A program made the position numbers and the translations under genes. A model generated the notes under the pieces. The model ran no database searches. It worked only from the letters and a program-made list of their open reading frames with translations, and was not told where the DNA came from. Below are positions 25,448 through 36,195 of a stretch of DNA of 64,000 nucleotides, piece after piece (positions within the stretch are counted from its first letter, which is position 1; each line of letters begins with the position of its first letter). This stretch comes from Roseibium suaedae (GTDB lineage: Bacteria; Pseudomonadota; Alphaproteobacteria; Rhizobiales; Stappiaceae): NCBI RefSeq assembly GCF_900142725.1, contig NZ_FRBW01000001.1, forward strand, positions 620,001-684,000, read 5' to 3'.

Positions 25448-26356
25448 CTAGGGCTGCATTGACGGCCTGCTGGCCTCTTCAAGGCTATGCGATACAAGCT
25501 TTGCAGCCGCTGCACTCAGGTGCCGCTCCTTGTGGCCAAGCAGGGAGAAAGTACGGGAGGGGAGGGCGAAGTCAACGCAGGTCAGCACGCCTTCAGCAAT
25601 CGAGGCAGCAGCGGCAGCCTTGGATATGACGCCCGCCGATTGGCTGAAGCGCACGGCGGAGAGAATGGCCTCGTTGGAGGGGAACTCCAGGATGATCTTC
25701 AGGTCGGACGGGGTCTCGCCAAAATGGATAAGGGCACTTTCAAATTCGGATCGGGTGCCCGATCCCTTCTCCCGAAGGACCCAGGTCGTCTCCGTGATCA
25801 GGGCCTTGGCATTGGCGGGCGCCCTGCTGGCAAAAGGATGGTCTGGGCTGGTGACGATTGTCAGCGCATCCTCGATCAAGTGCTGGCGGCGCAGCAGCGG
25901 ATTATCAAGCGCGCCTTCGATGTAGCCAACATCAGCGATCCCCTGCGTGATGGCAGCTGCAACGCCTGCCGTATTGCTGATGGTGAGAGAAAGATCGATC
26001 CCGGGATAAGCGGCGTGAAAGCGCATGAGCACCGGAGGCAGCCAATAGCTGGCGATGGTCTGGCTGGCATAGATGCTGATAGCACCCCGCTGTAGATTTC
26101 CAAGATCCGCCAGAACCCGCTCTGCGGTCTGTGCGCGTGCAAGCGTTGCGCGCGCTTCTTCCAGGAAGGTCTTGCCCGTATTGGTCAGGCAAAGGCCGCG
26201 GCCCACCCGATCGAACAAGGCAACGCCATAGGTCGCCTCAAGCTTCTTGAGCGCGGAGCTGACGGCCGAAGGCGTGAGATGAAGATGGTCGGCAGCGCGG
26301 GTCAGATGCTCCCGTTCTGCGACGGCAATGAAGATGGCGAGCTGTTCGAGAGTCAT
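25448..26356 (-). CDS. LysR-family regulator (YeiE/CysB-like)
   Basis: A 302-residue LysR protein: helix-turn-helix 15-65 (EHLTRAADHLHLTPSAVSSALKKLE), effector domain with GAISIYASQTIASYWLPPVLMRFHAAYPGIDL and WVLREKGSGTRSEFE, the segment that marks the YeiE/CbbR/CysB-type branch. It is divergent from a YeiH-like exporter gene, with two dyads between, so it most likely controls that gene. In E. coli YeiE senses sulfite and controls yeiH. Confidence 0.9.
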   Translation of the reverse strand: MTLEQLAIFIAVAEREHLTRAADHLHLTPSAVSSALKKLEATYGVALFDRVGRGLCLTNTGKTFLEEARATLARAQTAERVLADLGNLQRGAISIYASQTIASYWLPPVLMRFHAAYPGIDLSLTISNTAGVAAAITQGIADVGYIEGALDNPLLRRQHLIEDALTIVTSPDHPFASRAPANAKALITETTWVLREKGSGTRSEFESALIHFGETPSDLKIILEFPSNEAILSAVRFSQSAGVISKAAAAASIAEGVLTCVDFALPSRTFSLLGHKERHLSAAAAKLVSHSLEEASRPSMQP

Positions 26357-26370
26357 CGTGAATTGAGAAA

Positions 26371-26415
26371 ATCATTCTATCTGATCGAATGATACATAAA
26401 ATAATATTCGATAGA
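26371..26415. promoter_or_regulatory. Candidate LysR operator between regulator and YeiH-like gene
   Basis: Two dyads, ATCATTC-N9-GAATGAT (26371-26393) and TTC-GATA-GAA (26406-26415), lie in the AT-rich divergent gap and fit the recognition plus activation sites of LysR proteins. Confidence 0.55.
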
Positions 26416-26463
26416 AATGCATAAACGCGCATGTCAGCTTCCACTCGTGAGAGTGAGGCAGAC

Positions 26464-27516
26464 ATGATCCGTGCAAATGCGTTCAGTTTTGGTGGGGTGC
26501 AGAGACTGCGGACGATGGGGGACCTCGCGCCGGGGCTGCTGCTGACCAGTGCAATCGCTCTGGCGGCTTATGCTGCGGAGTGGCTGGAAGTGCATCTGAT
26601 GAATGATGCCGTTCTTGAGAACCTGGTGCTGGCCATTCTGCTCGGAATGATCTTTCGCTCGACTTTCAGACTGCCGGAACATTTCGAACCCGGAATCCGG
26701 TTTGCTGCCAAGGCGCTTCTTGAGGCTGCGATCGTGCTGCTTGGCGCGTCGATCAGTTTGCAGGCTCTCGAGGCGGTCGGCGTGCTGACCATCCTGGGCA
26801 TCACGTGTATCGTCGGATTGTCGATCTTTTTCAGCTATTTCATCGGGAGAGCGCTGGGCCTGCATAACAAGCTGGCCCTGCTCGTCGCCTGCGGAAACTC
26901 GATCTGTGGCAATTCGGCGATTGTTGCGGCTGCTCCGGTCATTCGTGCGAAAGCTTCGGATGTTGCAGCCTCGATCGCCTTCACGGCGATCCTTGGCATC
27001 GCAATCGTTTTGGGGCTGCCGTTTCTGATGGGGGCTTTCTCGCTGAATGCTGCCCGCTACGGCACGCTGGCTGGATTGACAGTCTACGCGGTACCGCAAG
27101 TTCTGGCTGCAGCCCAGCCTGGTGGATTGATCGCTGTTCAGACCGGCGCTCTGGTGAAGCTGGTGAGGGTCATGCTTCTGGGCCCCGTTCTGATCCTGCT
27201 CGGTGTTCTGAGTGCGCGGGGAAACACGGAAAAGGAAGGCGCCAGGATTGCCTGGAAGGCAGTCGTTCCCTGGTTCATCATCGGCTTTGGGCTGATGATA
27301 ACCTTGCGCTCTGCGGAGGTAATCCCGCTGCAAATGGTTGAGACGATCAACCGGGTCTCGGGCTTCCTGACCGTCTTGTCGATGGCAGGGCTGGGGCTCG
27401 CTGTGGACATTCGCAAGCTGGCTCATGCCAGCAGCAAGGTGATAGTGGCTGCTCTTCTCTCGGTTCTGGTTCTGACGGCGATGAGCCTGGCCTTCGTGAC
27501 CTTGATCAGTCTTTGA
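26464..27516 (+). CDS. yeiH: YeiH-family (UPF0324) putative anion exporter
   Basis: A 350-residue membrane protein with about ten hydrophobic segments and the YeiH/UPF0324 signatures KALLEAAIVLLGASISL, ACGNSICGNSAIVAAAPVI and VKLVRVMLLGPVLILLG. The E. coli member is linked to sulfite tolerance. Start at 26464 is preceded by GTGAGG; the frame also permits 26431. It is transcribed away from its LysR gene and ends 16 bp before slyX on the other strand. Confidence 0.85.
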   Translation: MIRANAFSFGGVQRLRTMGDLAPGLLLTSAIALAAYAAEWLEVHLMNDAVLENLVLAILLGMIFRSTFRLPEHFEPGIRFAAKALLEAAIVLLGASISLQALEAVGVLTILGITCIVGLSIFFSYFIGRALGLHNKLALLVACGNSICGNSAIVAAAPVIRAKASDVAASIAFTAILGIAIVLGLPFLMGAFSLNAARYGTLAGLTVYAVPQVLAAAQPGGLIAVQTGALVKLVRVMLLGPVLILLGVLSARGNTEKEGARIAWKAVVPWFIIGFGLMITLRSAEVIPLQMVETINRVSGFLTVLSMAGLGLAVDIRKLAHASSKVIVAALLSVLVLTAMSLAFVTLISL

Positions 27517-27532
27517 ACCCGGCGGCCGTCGT

Positions 27533-27739
27533 TCAGTAGTGAGGCGGCTTGTCGATCTGGTGGCCAGGAAGGGCGTTTTCGATCAGCTCTTCCATCTGGT
27601 CCGTCATGGCCATGAGCTTGCGGGTCAGACGGTCGATCTGCTTGCCCTGCTCGAACACGACGGAATTCAGCTCGTCGATCGTGTGATTGGCATGTGCCAG
27701 GTCGATCTCGAGTTTTTCGATCCGTGTCTCGTGGTCCAT
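27533..27739 (-). CDS. slyX: SlyX family small coiled-coil protein
   Basis: A 68-residue protein that is all helix: RIEKLEIDLAHANHTIDELNSVVFEQGKQIDRLTRKLMAM with a heptad pattern, then a Pro-His-Tyr end (PPHY) typical of SlyX. Its function is unknown; in enterobacteria it is beside slyD. Length and ends match the family. It lies behind the membrane protein at 27871-28215 on the same strand, with a hairpin between. Confidence 0.85.
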   Translation of the reverse strand: MDHETRIEKLEIDLAHANHTIDELNSVVFEQGKQIDRLTRKLMAMTDQMEELIENALPGHQIDKPPHY

Positions 27740-27830
27740 GGCGTGTCCCGTCCTTTTGGCTGAGCTGCACTCTTAGCCGCAATCATCCGCGAAGGCGAGG
27801 AAAAGCCATTGGCGCCCATCTTGCGGCAGG

Positions 27831-27866
27831 AAACCGGACCGGGCCGCTTGCTCCCGGTCCGGTACG
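27831..27866 (-). terminator. Probable intrinsic terminator of the membrane protein gene
   Basis: A perfect 11-bp stem ACCGGACCGGG (27833-27843) with CCCGGTCCGGT (27853-27863), followed on the minus strand by TTTCC. The T-run is weak. Confidence 0.5.
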
Positions 27867-27870
27867 GACG

Positions 27871-28215
27871 TCAGCCCGTGATCATGTGGACGATGCCGAA
27901 TACGAAAAATGCAATGGCAATCAAGACCAGAAGATAGAACCAGTAGCGGACCTTGATGAAGAACAGGCTGTCCCCACGCACCAGGAGGATTTCCTGACCG
28001 GTCTTCTTGTCGATGACAGCGCGGCCCTTGTCGGTGCCTTCCAGAAGGCGGACGACGCCGTAGGCACCCAGGCACGCGCCGATGGCGACGACGGCTGGCA
28101 TCATGTCAGAAACTGCTGTGGTCACCAGCAAGGAGGCGGCCAGCATGCCCATGAGAGCACCAAAGCCAGCGCCGAGTGGAAGCAAAAGACCCCAGCCTCT
28201 CCAGATCAAGAACAT
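27871..28215 (-). CDS. Small inner-membrane protein of unknown function
   Basis: A 114-residue protein with three hydrophobic segments (about 8-31, 38-57, 92-112) and a cytosolic loop GTDKGRAVIDKKTGQEILLVRGDSLFFIKVRYW between the second and third. Start 28215 has AAAGGAAA just upstream. I do not recognise the family; a similar loop is seen in small alphaproteobacterial membrane proteins annotated as hypothetical. It is divergent from the GST gene. Confidence 0.7.
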   Translation of the reverse strand: MFLIWRGWGLLLPLGAGFGALMGMLAASLLVTTAVSDMMPAVVAIGACLGAYGVVRLLEGTDKGRAVIDKKTGQEILLVRGDSLFFIKVRYWFYLLVLIAIAFFVFGIVHMITG

Positions 28216-28386
28216 CGAATTTTCCTTTATTTGATTTCGCCAGTATGATTTGACCTCATCCGCAAAATGGCTGAGGGAATCTTGCTTGTTACCCGGGTCA
28301 GATAGCAGACCCGGACAAGGACAAGAAACCTGAACCAGGTAAAATCCACCGCGGAATGCCGGAAGTTCCGGAGCAAGGCGAGACAA

Positions 28387-29091
28387 ATGACCGATTTGAG
28401 TATGTTTCCGATCACTGGAAAGTGGCCTGCCAAAAACCCCGAGGTGATCCAGCTTTATTCGCTGCCGACGCCCAATGGCATCAAGGTCAGCGCCATGCTG
28501 GAAGAAAGCGGCCTGGCCTATGAGCCTCATCTGGTTGATTTCGGCTCCAACGATCAGATGAGCCCGGAGTTTCTGTCGCTCAACCCGAACAACAAGATCC
28601 CGGCAATCCTCGATCCGAATGGCCCCGGCGGGAAGCCGCTCGGTCTTTGGGAGTCCGGCGCGATCCTGATTTACTTGGCAGAAAAGAGCGGCAAGTTCCT
28701 CTCCCAGGATCCGGCCGATAAATACGAAACCATTCAGTGGCTCATGTGGCAGATGGGCGGCTTTGGCCCCATGTCCGGTCAGCTGGGCTTCTTCCATAAG
28801 TTCGCAGGCCGCGAATTTGAGGACCGCCGTCCCTTCGAACGCTACCGGGACGAGGTCAAGCGCCTGCTCGGCGTGCTGGATCAGCGCCTTGAAGGCCGTG
28901 CCTTCATCATGGGGGATGAGTATACGATCGCCGACATGGCGTCCTGGCCCTGGGTCCGGACAATCTCGGGCTTCTATGAGGCCGGCGAGCATGTCGATCT
29001 GGCAAGTCGCAAGAACGTGGTTCGCTGGTTCGAGACCTGTCTGGCCCGTCCGGCCAGTGAAAAGGCCACAAACATTCCTGCGCGCGGCTAA
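28387..29091 (+). CDS. Glutathione S-transferase family protein (YghU/Ure2-like)
   Basis: A 234-residue GST. N-terminal thioredoxin-like domain (about 18-105): IQLYSLPTPNGIKVSAMLEE, LNPNNKIPAILDP (cis-Pro) and WESGAILIYLAEK (Glu-Ser gamma-glutamyl contact). C-terminal helical domain ends ASWPWVRTISGF. The TPNGIKVS turn places it in the nu/Ure2-like class, such as YfcG and YghU, which bind two glutathiones and can act as disulfide reductases. It begins at 28387 and ends before a strong terminator. Confidence 0.9.
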   Translation: MTDLSMFPITGKWPAKNPEVIQLYSLPTPNGIKVSAMLEESGLAYEPHLVDFGSNDQMSPEFLSLNPNNKIPAILDPNGPGGKPLGLWESGAILIYLAEKSGKFLSQDPADKYETIQWLMWQMGGFGPMSGQLGFFHKFAGREFEDRRPFERYRDEVKRLLGVLDQRLEGRAFIMGDEYTIADMASWPWVRTISGFYEAGEHVDLASRKNVVRWFETCLARPASEKATNIPARG

Positions 29092-29105
29092 CACGCCTTT
29101 CAAAA

Positions 29106-29151
29106 GCAAGACCCCGTCAAGGTGAACCTTGACGGGGTCATTTTTGTTTTA
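29106..29151 (+). terminator. Strong intrinsic terminator
   Basis: A 13-bp stem GACCCCGTCAAGG (29110-29122) with CCTTGACGGGGTC (29127-29139), four-base loop and T-run. It serves the GST gene and faces the RND pump end at 29149. Confidence 0.9.
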
Positions 29152-32100
29152 CTCACCTGGAGCCGGATTATCGAGCTTGGCTCCGGCTATTTCCTTATAG
29201 AGCCGCGCCTCTTCTTCCGCCTTAGGCTTGATGAAGCGTCCCAGGATCAGATAGGCGACTGGTGTCAGGAACAGGGTGGACAGCGTCGCCAGGCCAAGAC
29301 CACCGACGATGATCCAGCCCAGAGCCACACGGGCCTCTGCGCCAGCGCCGCTGGCCAGGATCAGCGGCACGCCGCCGACGATGGTACAGATCATAGTCAT
29401 CATCACCGGGCGCAGGCGGATGTTCGAGGCATTCTCGACCGCCTCCCGCACGCTTTGCCCCTGATCGCGCAACTGATTGGCGAATTCGACGATCAGAATG
29501 CCGTTCTTCGCCATGATCCCGACCAGGAGCACCAGCCCGATCTGACTGTAGACATTGAGTGTCGTCCCGGTCAGCACCATGGCAATCACCGCGCAGGCAA
29601 GGCCAAGGGGAACGGTCGCCATGATGATCACGGCGCTGATGAAGCTCTCGAACTGAGCGGCGAGCACCAGCAGGATGATCAGGATGGCAAAGCCGAAGGT
29701 GCGCAGCATGCTGGAGGACTGTTCGCCAAGAGTGGCGGCCTCTGCCAGCGGAATGATGCGGGTGCCTGGCGGCAGCAGGGGCTCAGCCACCTGCAGGGCG
29801 GTTGCATAGGCCTCTCCCAGGGCGAAGTCCGGGGTGAGGGCGGCGGTGATGGCAACCGAGCGCATCTGCTGTTCGCGGGTCAGCGAGGGCGGCACGGCCT
29901 TTTCAACCAGGCTTGCGATGGTCGAGACCGGCACGAACCGGCCATCACGGGTCTTGATGAAGATGTTTTCCAGATCGGTCGGGTCGTTGATCGGGTTGGT
30001 GGTCGAGACGAATTTCACGTCATAGGCCCGGTCGCCAATGAAGACCTGCCCGACCTTTCGTCCGTCCAGCATCGCCTGCATGGCCGTGCCGAGGCCGTTG
30101 ATGTCGATGCCGAGATCCGAGGCGCGTTCCCGGTCGACCGAGATCGAAAGCTGGGGCTGTGTCGCTTCGGTGGACAGCCGGACCTGACGGAAGCGCTGGT
30201 CCTTTTCCAGTTCGGAGATGATCTTGTCTGCAGTGGTGCCGAGCTGTTCATAATTGCTGCCGGCAACGGCGAACTGAAGGCCCGAGCCTGCGCCACGGAT
30301 ACCAAGGCTGTTGGGCTGATAGGCAAAGGCCCGCACGCCCGGAACATTCTGAACGAGCCTGCTGACTTCGCCGAGAATTTCCTGCTGGGACCGGGTGCGC
30401 TCTTCCCACGGAGCAAGACGGACCACGATGAAGCCGCTGTTGGCGGTGCCGCCGGATCCTGCAATCGAGAAGGTGCTGAGGATCTCGCCGCTTTCGCGAA
30501 GTGGCTGCAGCAATTCCTCGATCCCGCGCATTTCCTGCGAGAGATAGTCAAGGCTCACGCCCTGTGGGGCTGAAATCCGCAGGAAACCCATGGACCGGTC
30601 TTCGGTCGGCGTCAGTTCGGACTTGATCGAGCCGAACAACAGGCCAGCCGTGCCTGCAAAGAGCAGAGAAACCACGATGACAACCAGCGGCGCGTCCAGG
30701 CAGGCTTTCAGCGCGCGGCTGTAGCCATTGCCAAGCAGACGTCCCAGGCTGCCGGTCACTCCACTGTGTTCCTTGTGATCATTGCCGGCCTTCAGGATGC
30801 GCGAGGCAAGCATGGGGCACAGGGTCAGGGCCACGATGGAGGACAGGAAGACCGCGATTGCCAGAACGAAGCCGAATTCCCGGAAGAGACCGCCGGTCTG
30901 GCCGGGCAGGAAGGAGAGGGGCACGAAAACCGCCACCAGGGTGGCCGTTGTGGCGATGACGGCGAAAAACACCTCGTCTGTGCCAAGAACGGCCGCCGCA
31001 CGCGGGCCAGTTCCCTGGTTTCTGCGCCGGACGATGTTCTCCAGCACCACGATGGCATCGTCCACCACGAGGCCCGTTGCCAGCACGAGCGCCAGCAGGG
31101 TCAGGATGTTGACCGAGAAGCCCGCAAGATAGATCGCGGCAAGCGTGCCGATGAGCGCCACGGGCATGGAGACGCCCGGGATGATCGTCGCCCGCCAGTC
31201 CCACAGGAACAGATAGATGATCAGGAGAACGACGCTGACGGAAATGACCAGCGCGATTTCAACTTCATGAATAGCGCCGGTGATGAAGGCCGCGTCATCG
31301 CTGGTGATCTCGATCTTCATGCCGGCGGGCAGGTTTTCCTGAATGCGTTCTGCCGCAGCACGCACGCCCTCGGAAATTTCGAGCGTGTTGGACTGGGCTG
31401 CGCGGACGATGCCCAGACCAATGCCGTTCTGCCCGTTCACCCGCAACTCGGATTGACCGAGATCGGGGCCGAGGGTGACAATCGCGAAGTCGCCAAGACG
31501 AGCCCGGCGGTTGATGATCATCCGCTCGAAGGCTTCCGGCGTGTTGACCGAAGCCGTTGCCCGGACGATGAGATCCTGATTGCGGCTGGTCAGGGACCCG
31601 GCAGGCCGGTCGAACGCCATCGAGGACAGGGCATTGGCAACGTCGGCAACCGTGAGATTGAGACTTGCCATCTTGGCCTGATCGATGTCGATCCGGAAGA
31701 TCTTCTCCCGGTCGCCATAGGTCTGCACGTCGGCAACACCGGGCACTGCGGCCAGAATGTCCGAAATCTCGTCCTCGACAAGTACAGTCATGTCCTCGAC
31801 CGGAACCGTGTCGGAGGTCAGACCCAGACGGACAACAGGCTGGGAGTTGGCGTCCGCCTTGATAATGCGCGAGGCATCCGCATCTTCCGGCAGGTCGTTG
31901 ACGATCCGCCCCAGAGCGTCGCGCATGTCGGAGGCGGCCGTGTCGAGATTGACGTCGCTGGAGAATTCGACAGTCACCCGGCTTTCGCCATAGGATGAGG
32001 CGGAAGAGATGGACTTGACGCCCGAGACGCGGGAAATCGCGCCTTCGATGACGCCGGTTACCTCCCGGTCGATGGTCTCTGCTGCTGCGGAATCGTAGCT

Positions 32101-32271
32101 CGTCCGAACTGTGATCACCGGCCTGTCGACATCAGGCAGCTCGCGGATTTCGACGCCGAAAAAGGCTGCGACACCTGCCACGACAATCAGCGTGTTGATG
32201 ACGAACGCCAGAACGGGACGGCGGACGAAAAGTGCCGTCAGGCCGAAGGCATGGTTATGCTGTGTGCTCAT
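29149..32271 (-). CDS. RND-family efflux pump permease (HAE1 type)
   Basis: A 1040-residue inner-membrane pump subunit with the usual two copies of a membrane bundle plus large periplasmic loops. Seen: the N-terminal helix LTALFVRRPVLAFVINTLIV, TM4 with GLVVDDAIVVLENI (the proton-relay Asp pair), motif with PSALTLCPMLA-like ALTLCPMLAS, and the C-terminal repeat GIMAKNGILIVEFANQLR. Start at 32271 (ATG), with an in-frame GTG three bases upstream. The adaptor gene lies 18 bp upstream in the same operon, and no outer-membrane channel gene is adjacent. Substrate unknown; drugs or fatty acids are typical. Confidence 0.93.
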   Translation of the reverse strand: MSTQHNHAFGLTALFVRRPVLAFVINTLIVVAGVAAFFGVEIRELPDVDRPVITVRTSYDSAAAETIDREVTGVIEGAISRVSGVKSISSASSYGESRVTVEFSSDVNLDTAASDMRDALGRIVNDLPEDADASRIIKADANSQPVVRLGLTSDTVPVEDMTVLVEDEISDILAAVPGVADVQTYGDREKIFRIDIDQAKMASLNLTVADVANALSSMAFDRPAGSLTSRNQDLIVRATASVNTPEAFERMIINRRARLGDFAIVTLGPDLGQSELRVNGQNGIGLGIVRAAQSNTLEISEGVRAAAERIQENLPAGMKIEITSDDAAFITGAIHEVEIALVISVSVVLLIIYLFLWDWRATIIPGVSMPVALIGTLAAIYLAGFSVNILTLLALVLATGLVVDDAIVVLENIVRRRNQGTGPRAAAVLGTDEVFFAVIATTATLVAVFVPLSFLPGQTGGLFREFGFVLAIAVFLSSIVALTLCPMLASRILKAGNDHKEHSGVTGSLGRLLGNGYSRALKACLDAPLVVIVVSLLFAGTAGLLFGSIKSELTPTEDRSMGFLRISAPQGVSLDYLSQEMRGIEELLQPLRESGEILSTFSIAGSGGTANSGFIVVRLAPWEERTRSQQEILGEVSRLVQNVPGVRAFAYQPNSLGIRGAGSGLQFAVAGSNYEQLGTTADKIISELEKDQRFRQVRLSTEATQPQLSISVDRERASDLGIDINGLGTAMQAMLDGRKVGQVFIGDRAYDVKFVSTTNPINDPTDLENIFIKTRDGRFVPVSTIASLVEKAVPPSLTREQQMRSVAITAALTPDFALGEAYATALQVAEPLLPPGTRIIPLAEAATLGEQSSSMLRTFGFAILIILLVLAAQFESFISAVIIMATVPLGLACAVIAMVLTGTTLNVYSQIGLVLLVGIMAKNGILIVEFANQLRDQGQSVREAVENASNIRLRPVMMTMICTIVGGVPLILASGAGAEARVALGWIIVGGLGLATLSTLFLTPVAYLILGRFIKPKAEEEARLYKEIAGAKLDNPAPGE

Positions 32272-32289
32272 CACTTAGCCTCGCGGCGT

Positions 32290-33474
32290 TCAGGAGCTGC
32301 TGTTTGCGGACGACAGTTTCTGGTCGCGCGATGATTCAGGCTTTTTCTGGCGGTCCAGAATGTTCAGCTTCGCGCCCTGGCGTGCCAGGTGGAGCCCCTC
32401 GGTGACGATCTCTTCGCCCGGGGTCAGCTCGGCCTTGACCAGAACGCTGTCCGTATTGCGCTGAATGATGTCGACGAGAACGCGCTGCGCAGTACCGTCA
32501 CGCACGGCCCAGACATAGGCGCCATCCGAGCCCCATTGCACGGCAAGCGGATTGACCGCCGGGAAGGTGTCGCCCTGGAACTTCATGGAGACCTGGAAGG
32601 ACATGCCGGCACGGAGCTTGTCTTCGCCGTTCTGGATACGGGCCTGAACCTGAAGCGTCCGGCTGTCCGTTGCGATGCGGTTGTCGATGGCGCTGACAAC
32701 CCCGTCGAAAACGTCACCGGGGCGTGCGACCGATGTCGCTGTCAGGGCAGCGCCAACCTTGATGGCGGAGGCAAAGCGTTCGGGCACCCAGAAATCGATC
32801 AGGATCTCGGACCGGTCATCGACGGTCGCGATCACGGTCTGGGAGGTGATGTAGTTGCCCGCGGTAATGGGCAGAATGCCGACGACGCCGCTGATCGGGG
32901 ATTCAACCGAGCGCCGGGACAGATTGAGCTGAGCTTCGCGCAGCTGGAGCTTCGCATTGTCCACGGTCAGTTCGGCGTCGGTGACCTGGACGGTCGTGGC
33001 GGTGTTGGACTTGAGCAGCAGCTTCATGCGTTCAAGGCGTGCTTCCGCATCCTTGAGAGCCAGGGCAGCACGTTCGGCTGCGATTTCCTCTGCATCGGAA
33101 TCCAGCTTTGCAATCACGTCGCCAGGCTTGACGGTCTCGCCAGAGTTGACGAGGAACTGGGTCATGCGGCCGCTGGTGAAAGGCGTCACTTCCACAGAGC
33201 GCACTGCACGGCCGGTTCCGATGGCCGAGAGGCGGTCATTGATGGTCTCTTCGATCACCGGAGCCGTCACGACGCTGCCTTGCGGTGCCCTGCGGCCACC
33301 ACCTTGCTCTCTGCCAGAATTTCCTTCCTGCTGCTTTGAGGCCGTTTCGAATGGCAGGCCGGTCACGCCCCAGCGCGCGAGCTGGTCGCCAGCGCCAGGA
33401 TAAAACTTGGCCCATAGGACAGCTGCGGTCAGAACCACGAGCAACGTCAGAGTTATCTGCTTCCAGATCGCCAT
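32290..33474 (-). CDS. RND efflux periplasmic adaptor (membrane fusion protein)
   Basis: A 394-residue protein with one N-terminal membrane anchor (ITLTLLVVLTAAVLWAKF), the lipoyl half-motif GRMTQFLVNSGETVKPGDVIAKLD, a long helical hairpin (about 125-185), the second lipoyl strand (SPISGVVGILPI) and a beta-barrel. It links the permease at 29149 to an outer-membrane channel. First gene of the operon; its promoter is in 33475-33740, with a direct repeat TTGTAA at 33577 and 33587. Arg/Gln-rich linker at 50-70. Confidence 0.9.
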   Translation of the reverse strand: MAIWKQITLTLLVVLTAAVLWAKFYPGAGDQLARWGVTGLPFETASKQQEGNSGREQGGGRRAPQGSVVTAPVIEETINDRLSAIGTGRAVRSVEVTPFTSGRMTQFLVNSGETVKPGDVIAKLDSDAEEIAAERAALALKDAEARLERMKLLLKSNTATTVQVTDAELTVDNAKLQLREAQLNLSRRSVESPISGVVGILPITAGNYITSQTVIATVDDRSEILIDFWVPERFASAIKVGAALTATSVARPGDVFDGVVSAIDNRIATDSRTLQVQARIQNGEDKLRAGMSFQVSMKFQGDTFPAVNPLAVQWGSDGAYVWAVRDGTAQRVLVDIIQRNTDSVLVKAELTPGEEIVTEGLHLARQGAKLNILDRQKKPESSRDQKLSSANSSS

Positions 33475-33576
33475 TCAAACACCCAAAAAATGCGCAACAA
33501 AAGCTCAAGCTTAGAAAGACATGCGCATGACTACGTAGGACTGACAAGTTCCAAAACGGAGCCTGATCCGAAGAAA

Positions 33577-33592
33577 TTGTAACACTTTGTAA
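33577..33592. promoter_or_regulatory. Direct repeat upstream of the RND operon
   Basis: TTGTAA occurs twice (33577-33582, 33587-33592), exactly one helical turn apart, about 105 bp before the adaptor start. OmpR-like response regulators bind such direct repeats. The remaining gap 33475-33740 shows no gene. Confidence 0.35.
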
Positions 33593-33740
33593 TCTGTGCG
33601 GGTGCGGGGAACTTTTGTTACGCAAGCCCTTTTTATGAAGGTAAACTCATCAGTGCATCTGATTGTTTCCTTGCGGGCAGGGTTCTCTCCGGAAGGGGGT
33701 ATGTGAAACGGAAACGTTCCGGAAGATCATGCCAAGTCCG

Positions 33741-33775
33741 GAAAACAAAAAGGGCGGCCAATGGCCGCCCTTTCC
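33741..33775 (-). terminator. Intrinsic terminator of groESL
   Basis: Stem GGGCGGCC (33752-33759) with GGCCGCCC (33763-33770); on the minus strand it is followed by TTTTTGTTTT. Confidence 0.85.
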
Positions 33776-33796
33776 GTAAGCTTTGAGCTTTGGCTC

Positions 33797-35531
<1,735 letters not shown>

Positions 35532-35574
35532 TCACTTCTTGATTGGAATATCGGGAAATCAGGACAGTCGCGGA

Positions 35575-35862
35575 TTAAGCGAGAACGCCCATGATGTCGG
35601 ATTCCTTCATGATCAGCAGGTCTTCGCCGTTGATCTTGACTTCGGTGCCGGACCACTTGCCGAACAGAACGCGATCACCAGCCTTGACGTCGAGCGGGAT
35701 CAGGTCTCCGTTGTCCTTGCGGGCACCAGCGCCGACGGCGACGATCTCGCCTTCCTGCGGCTTTTCCTTAGCGGTGTCCGGAATGATGATGCCACCAGCG
35801 GTCTTCTCTTCAGATTCTACGCGGCGGACAACGACACGGTCGTGCAGCGGACGAAATGTCAT
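35575..35862 (-). CDS. groES: Co-chaperonin GroES
   Basis: A 95-residue co-chaperonin starting [16 protein letters not shown] and carrying the mobile loop ([18 protein letters not shown]) and [14 protein letters not shown]. It caps GroEL rings. First gene of groESL, preceded by a CIRCE element and a sigma-70-like promoter. Confidence 0.97.
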   Translation of the reverse strand: MTFRPLHDRVVVRRVESEEKTAGGIIIPDTAKEKPQEGEIVAVGAGARKDNGDLIPLDVKAGDRVLFGKWSGTEVKINGEDLLIMKESDIMGVLA

Positions 35863-35965
35863 TTTGGCTCTTTCCTCTCATGGTGCACGCCCCCACCTTC
35901 AGGCAGCGTGCGGGCATGATGAACTCGGGTCGAAAGATACCCGGAGTTAAATACTCCGAGGCGTG

Positions 35966-35992
35966 TTAGCACTCCTTTTAAGCGAGTGCTAA
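35966..35992. promoter_or_regulatory. CIRCE element (HrcA operator)
   Basis: Perfect TTAGCACTC (35966-35974), nine-base spacer, GAGTGCTAA (35984-35992). HrcA binds this to repress groESL in the absence of heat stress. Confidence 0.95.
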
Positions 35993-36003
35993 CAGCGCTT
36001 CCG

Positions 36004-36031
36004 ATGTAGGAGCGGGCCTGTTTCTTGTCAA
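36004..36031 (-). promoter_or_regulatory. groESL promoter (sigma-70-like)
   Basis: On the minus strand TTGACA (36026-36031) and CTACAT (36004-36009) are 16 bp apart, placing the transcript start a few bases before the CIRCE element, so that HrcA would block it. Confidence 0.7.
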
Positions 36032-36195
36032 TGGCGCTGGGGAAGAAAAAGACTCGGGTTTGAGTCATTTTTCAGGTCATCCGGCGGATTGTCGCGCTGC
36101 AGATGACCTGTCGTCATTTTGTCTTCCGGAAGGCGCCGGATCTGATCTCCGCCACCTTCCTGCCTGTCCCTTTCCCGAGGGTGCTCAGGGAGAGC

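Noticed and set aside
29122-30573. Long open frame antisense to the RND permease
   Set aside because: Same reason: GC-driven shadow rich in His/Gly/Asp.
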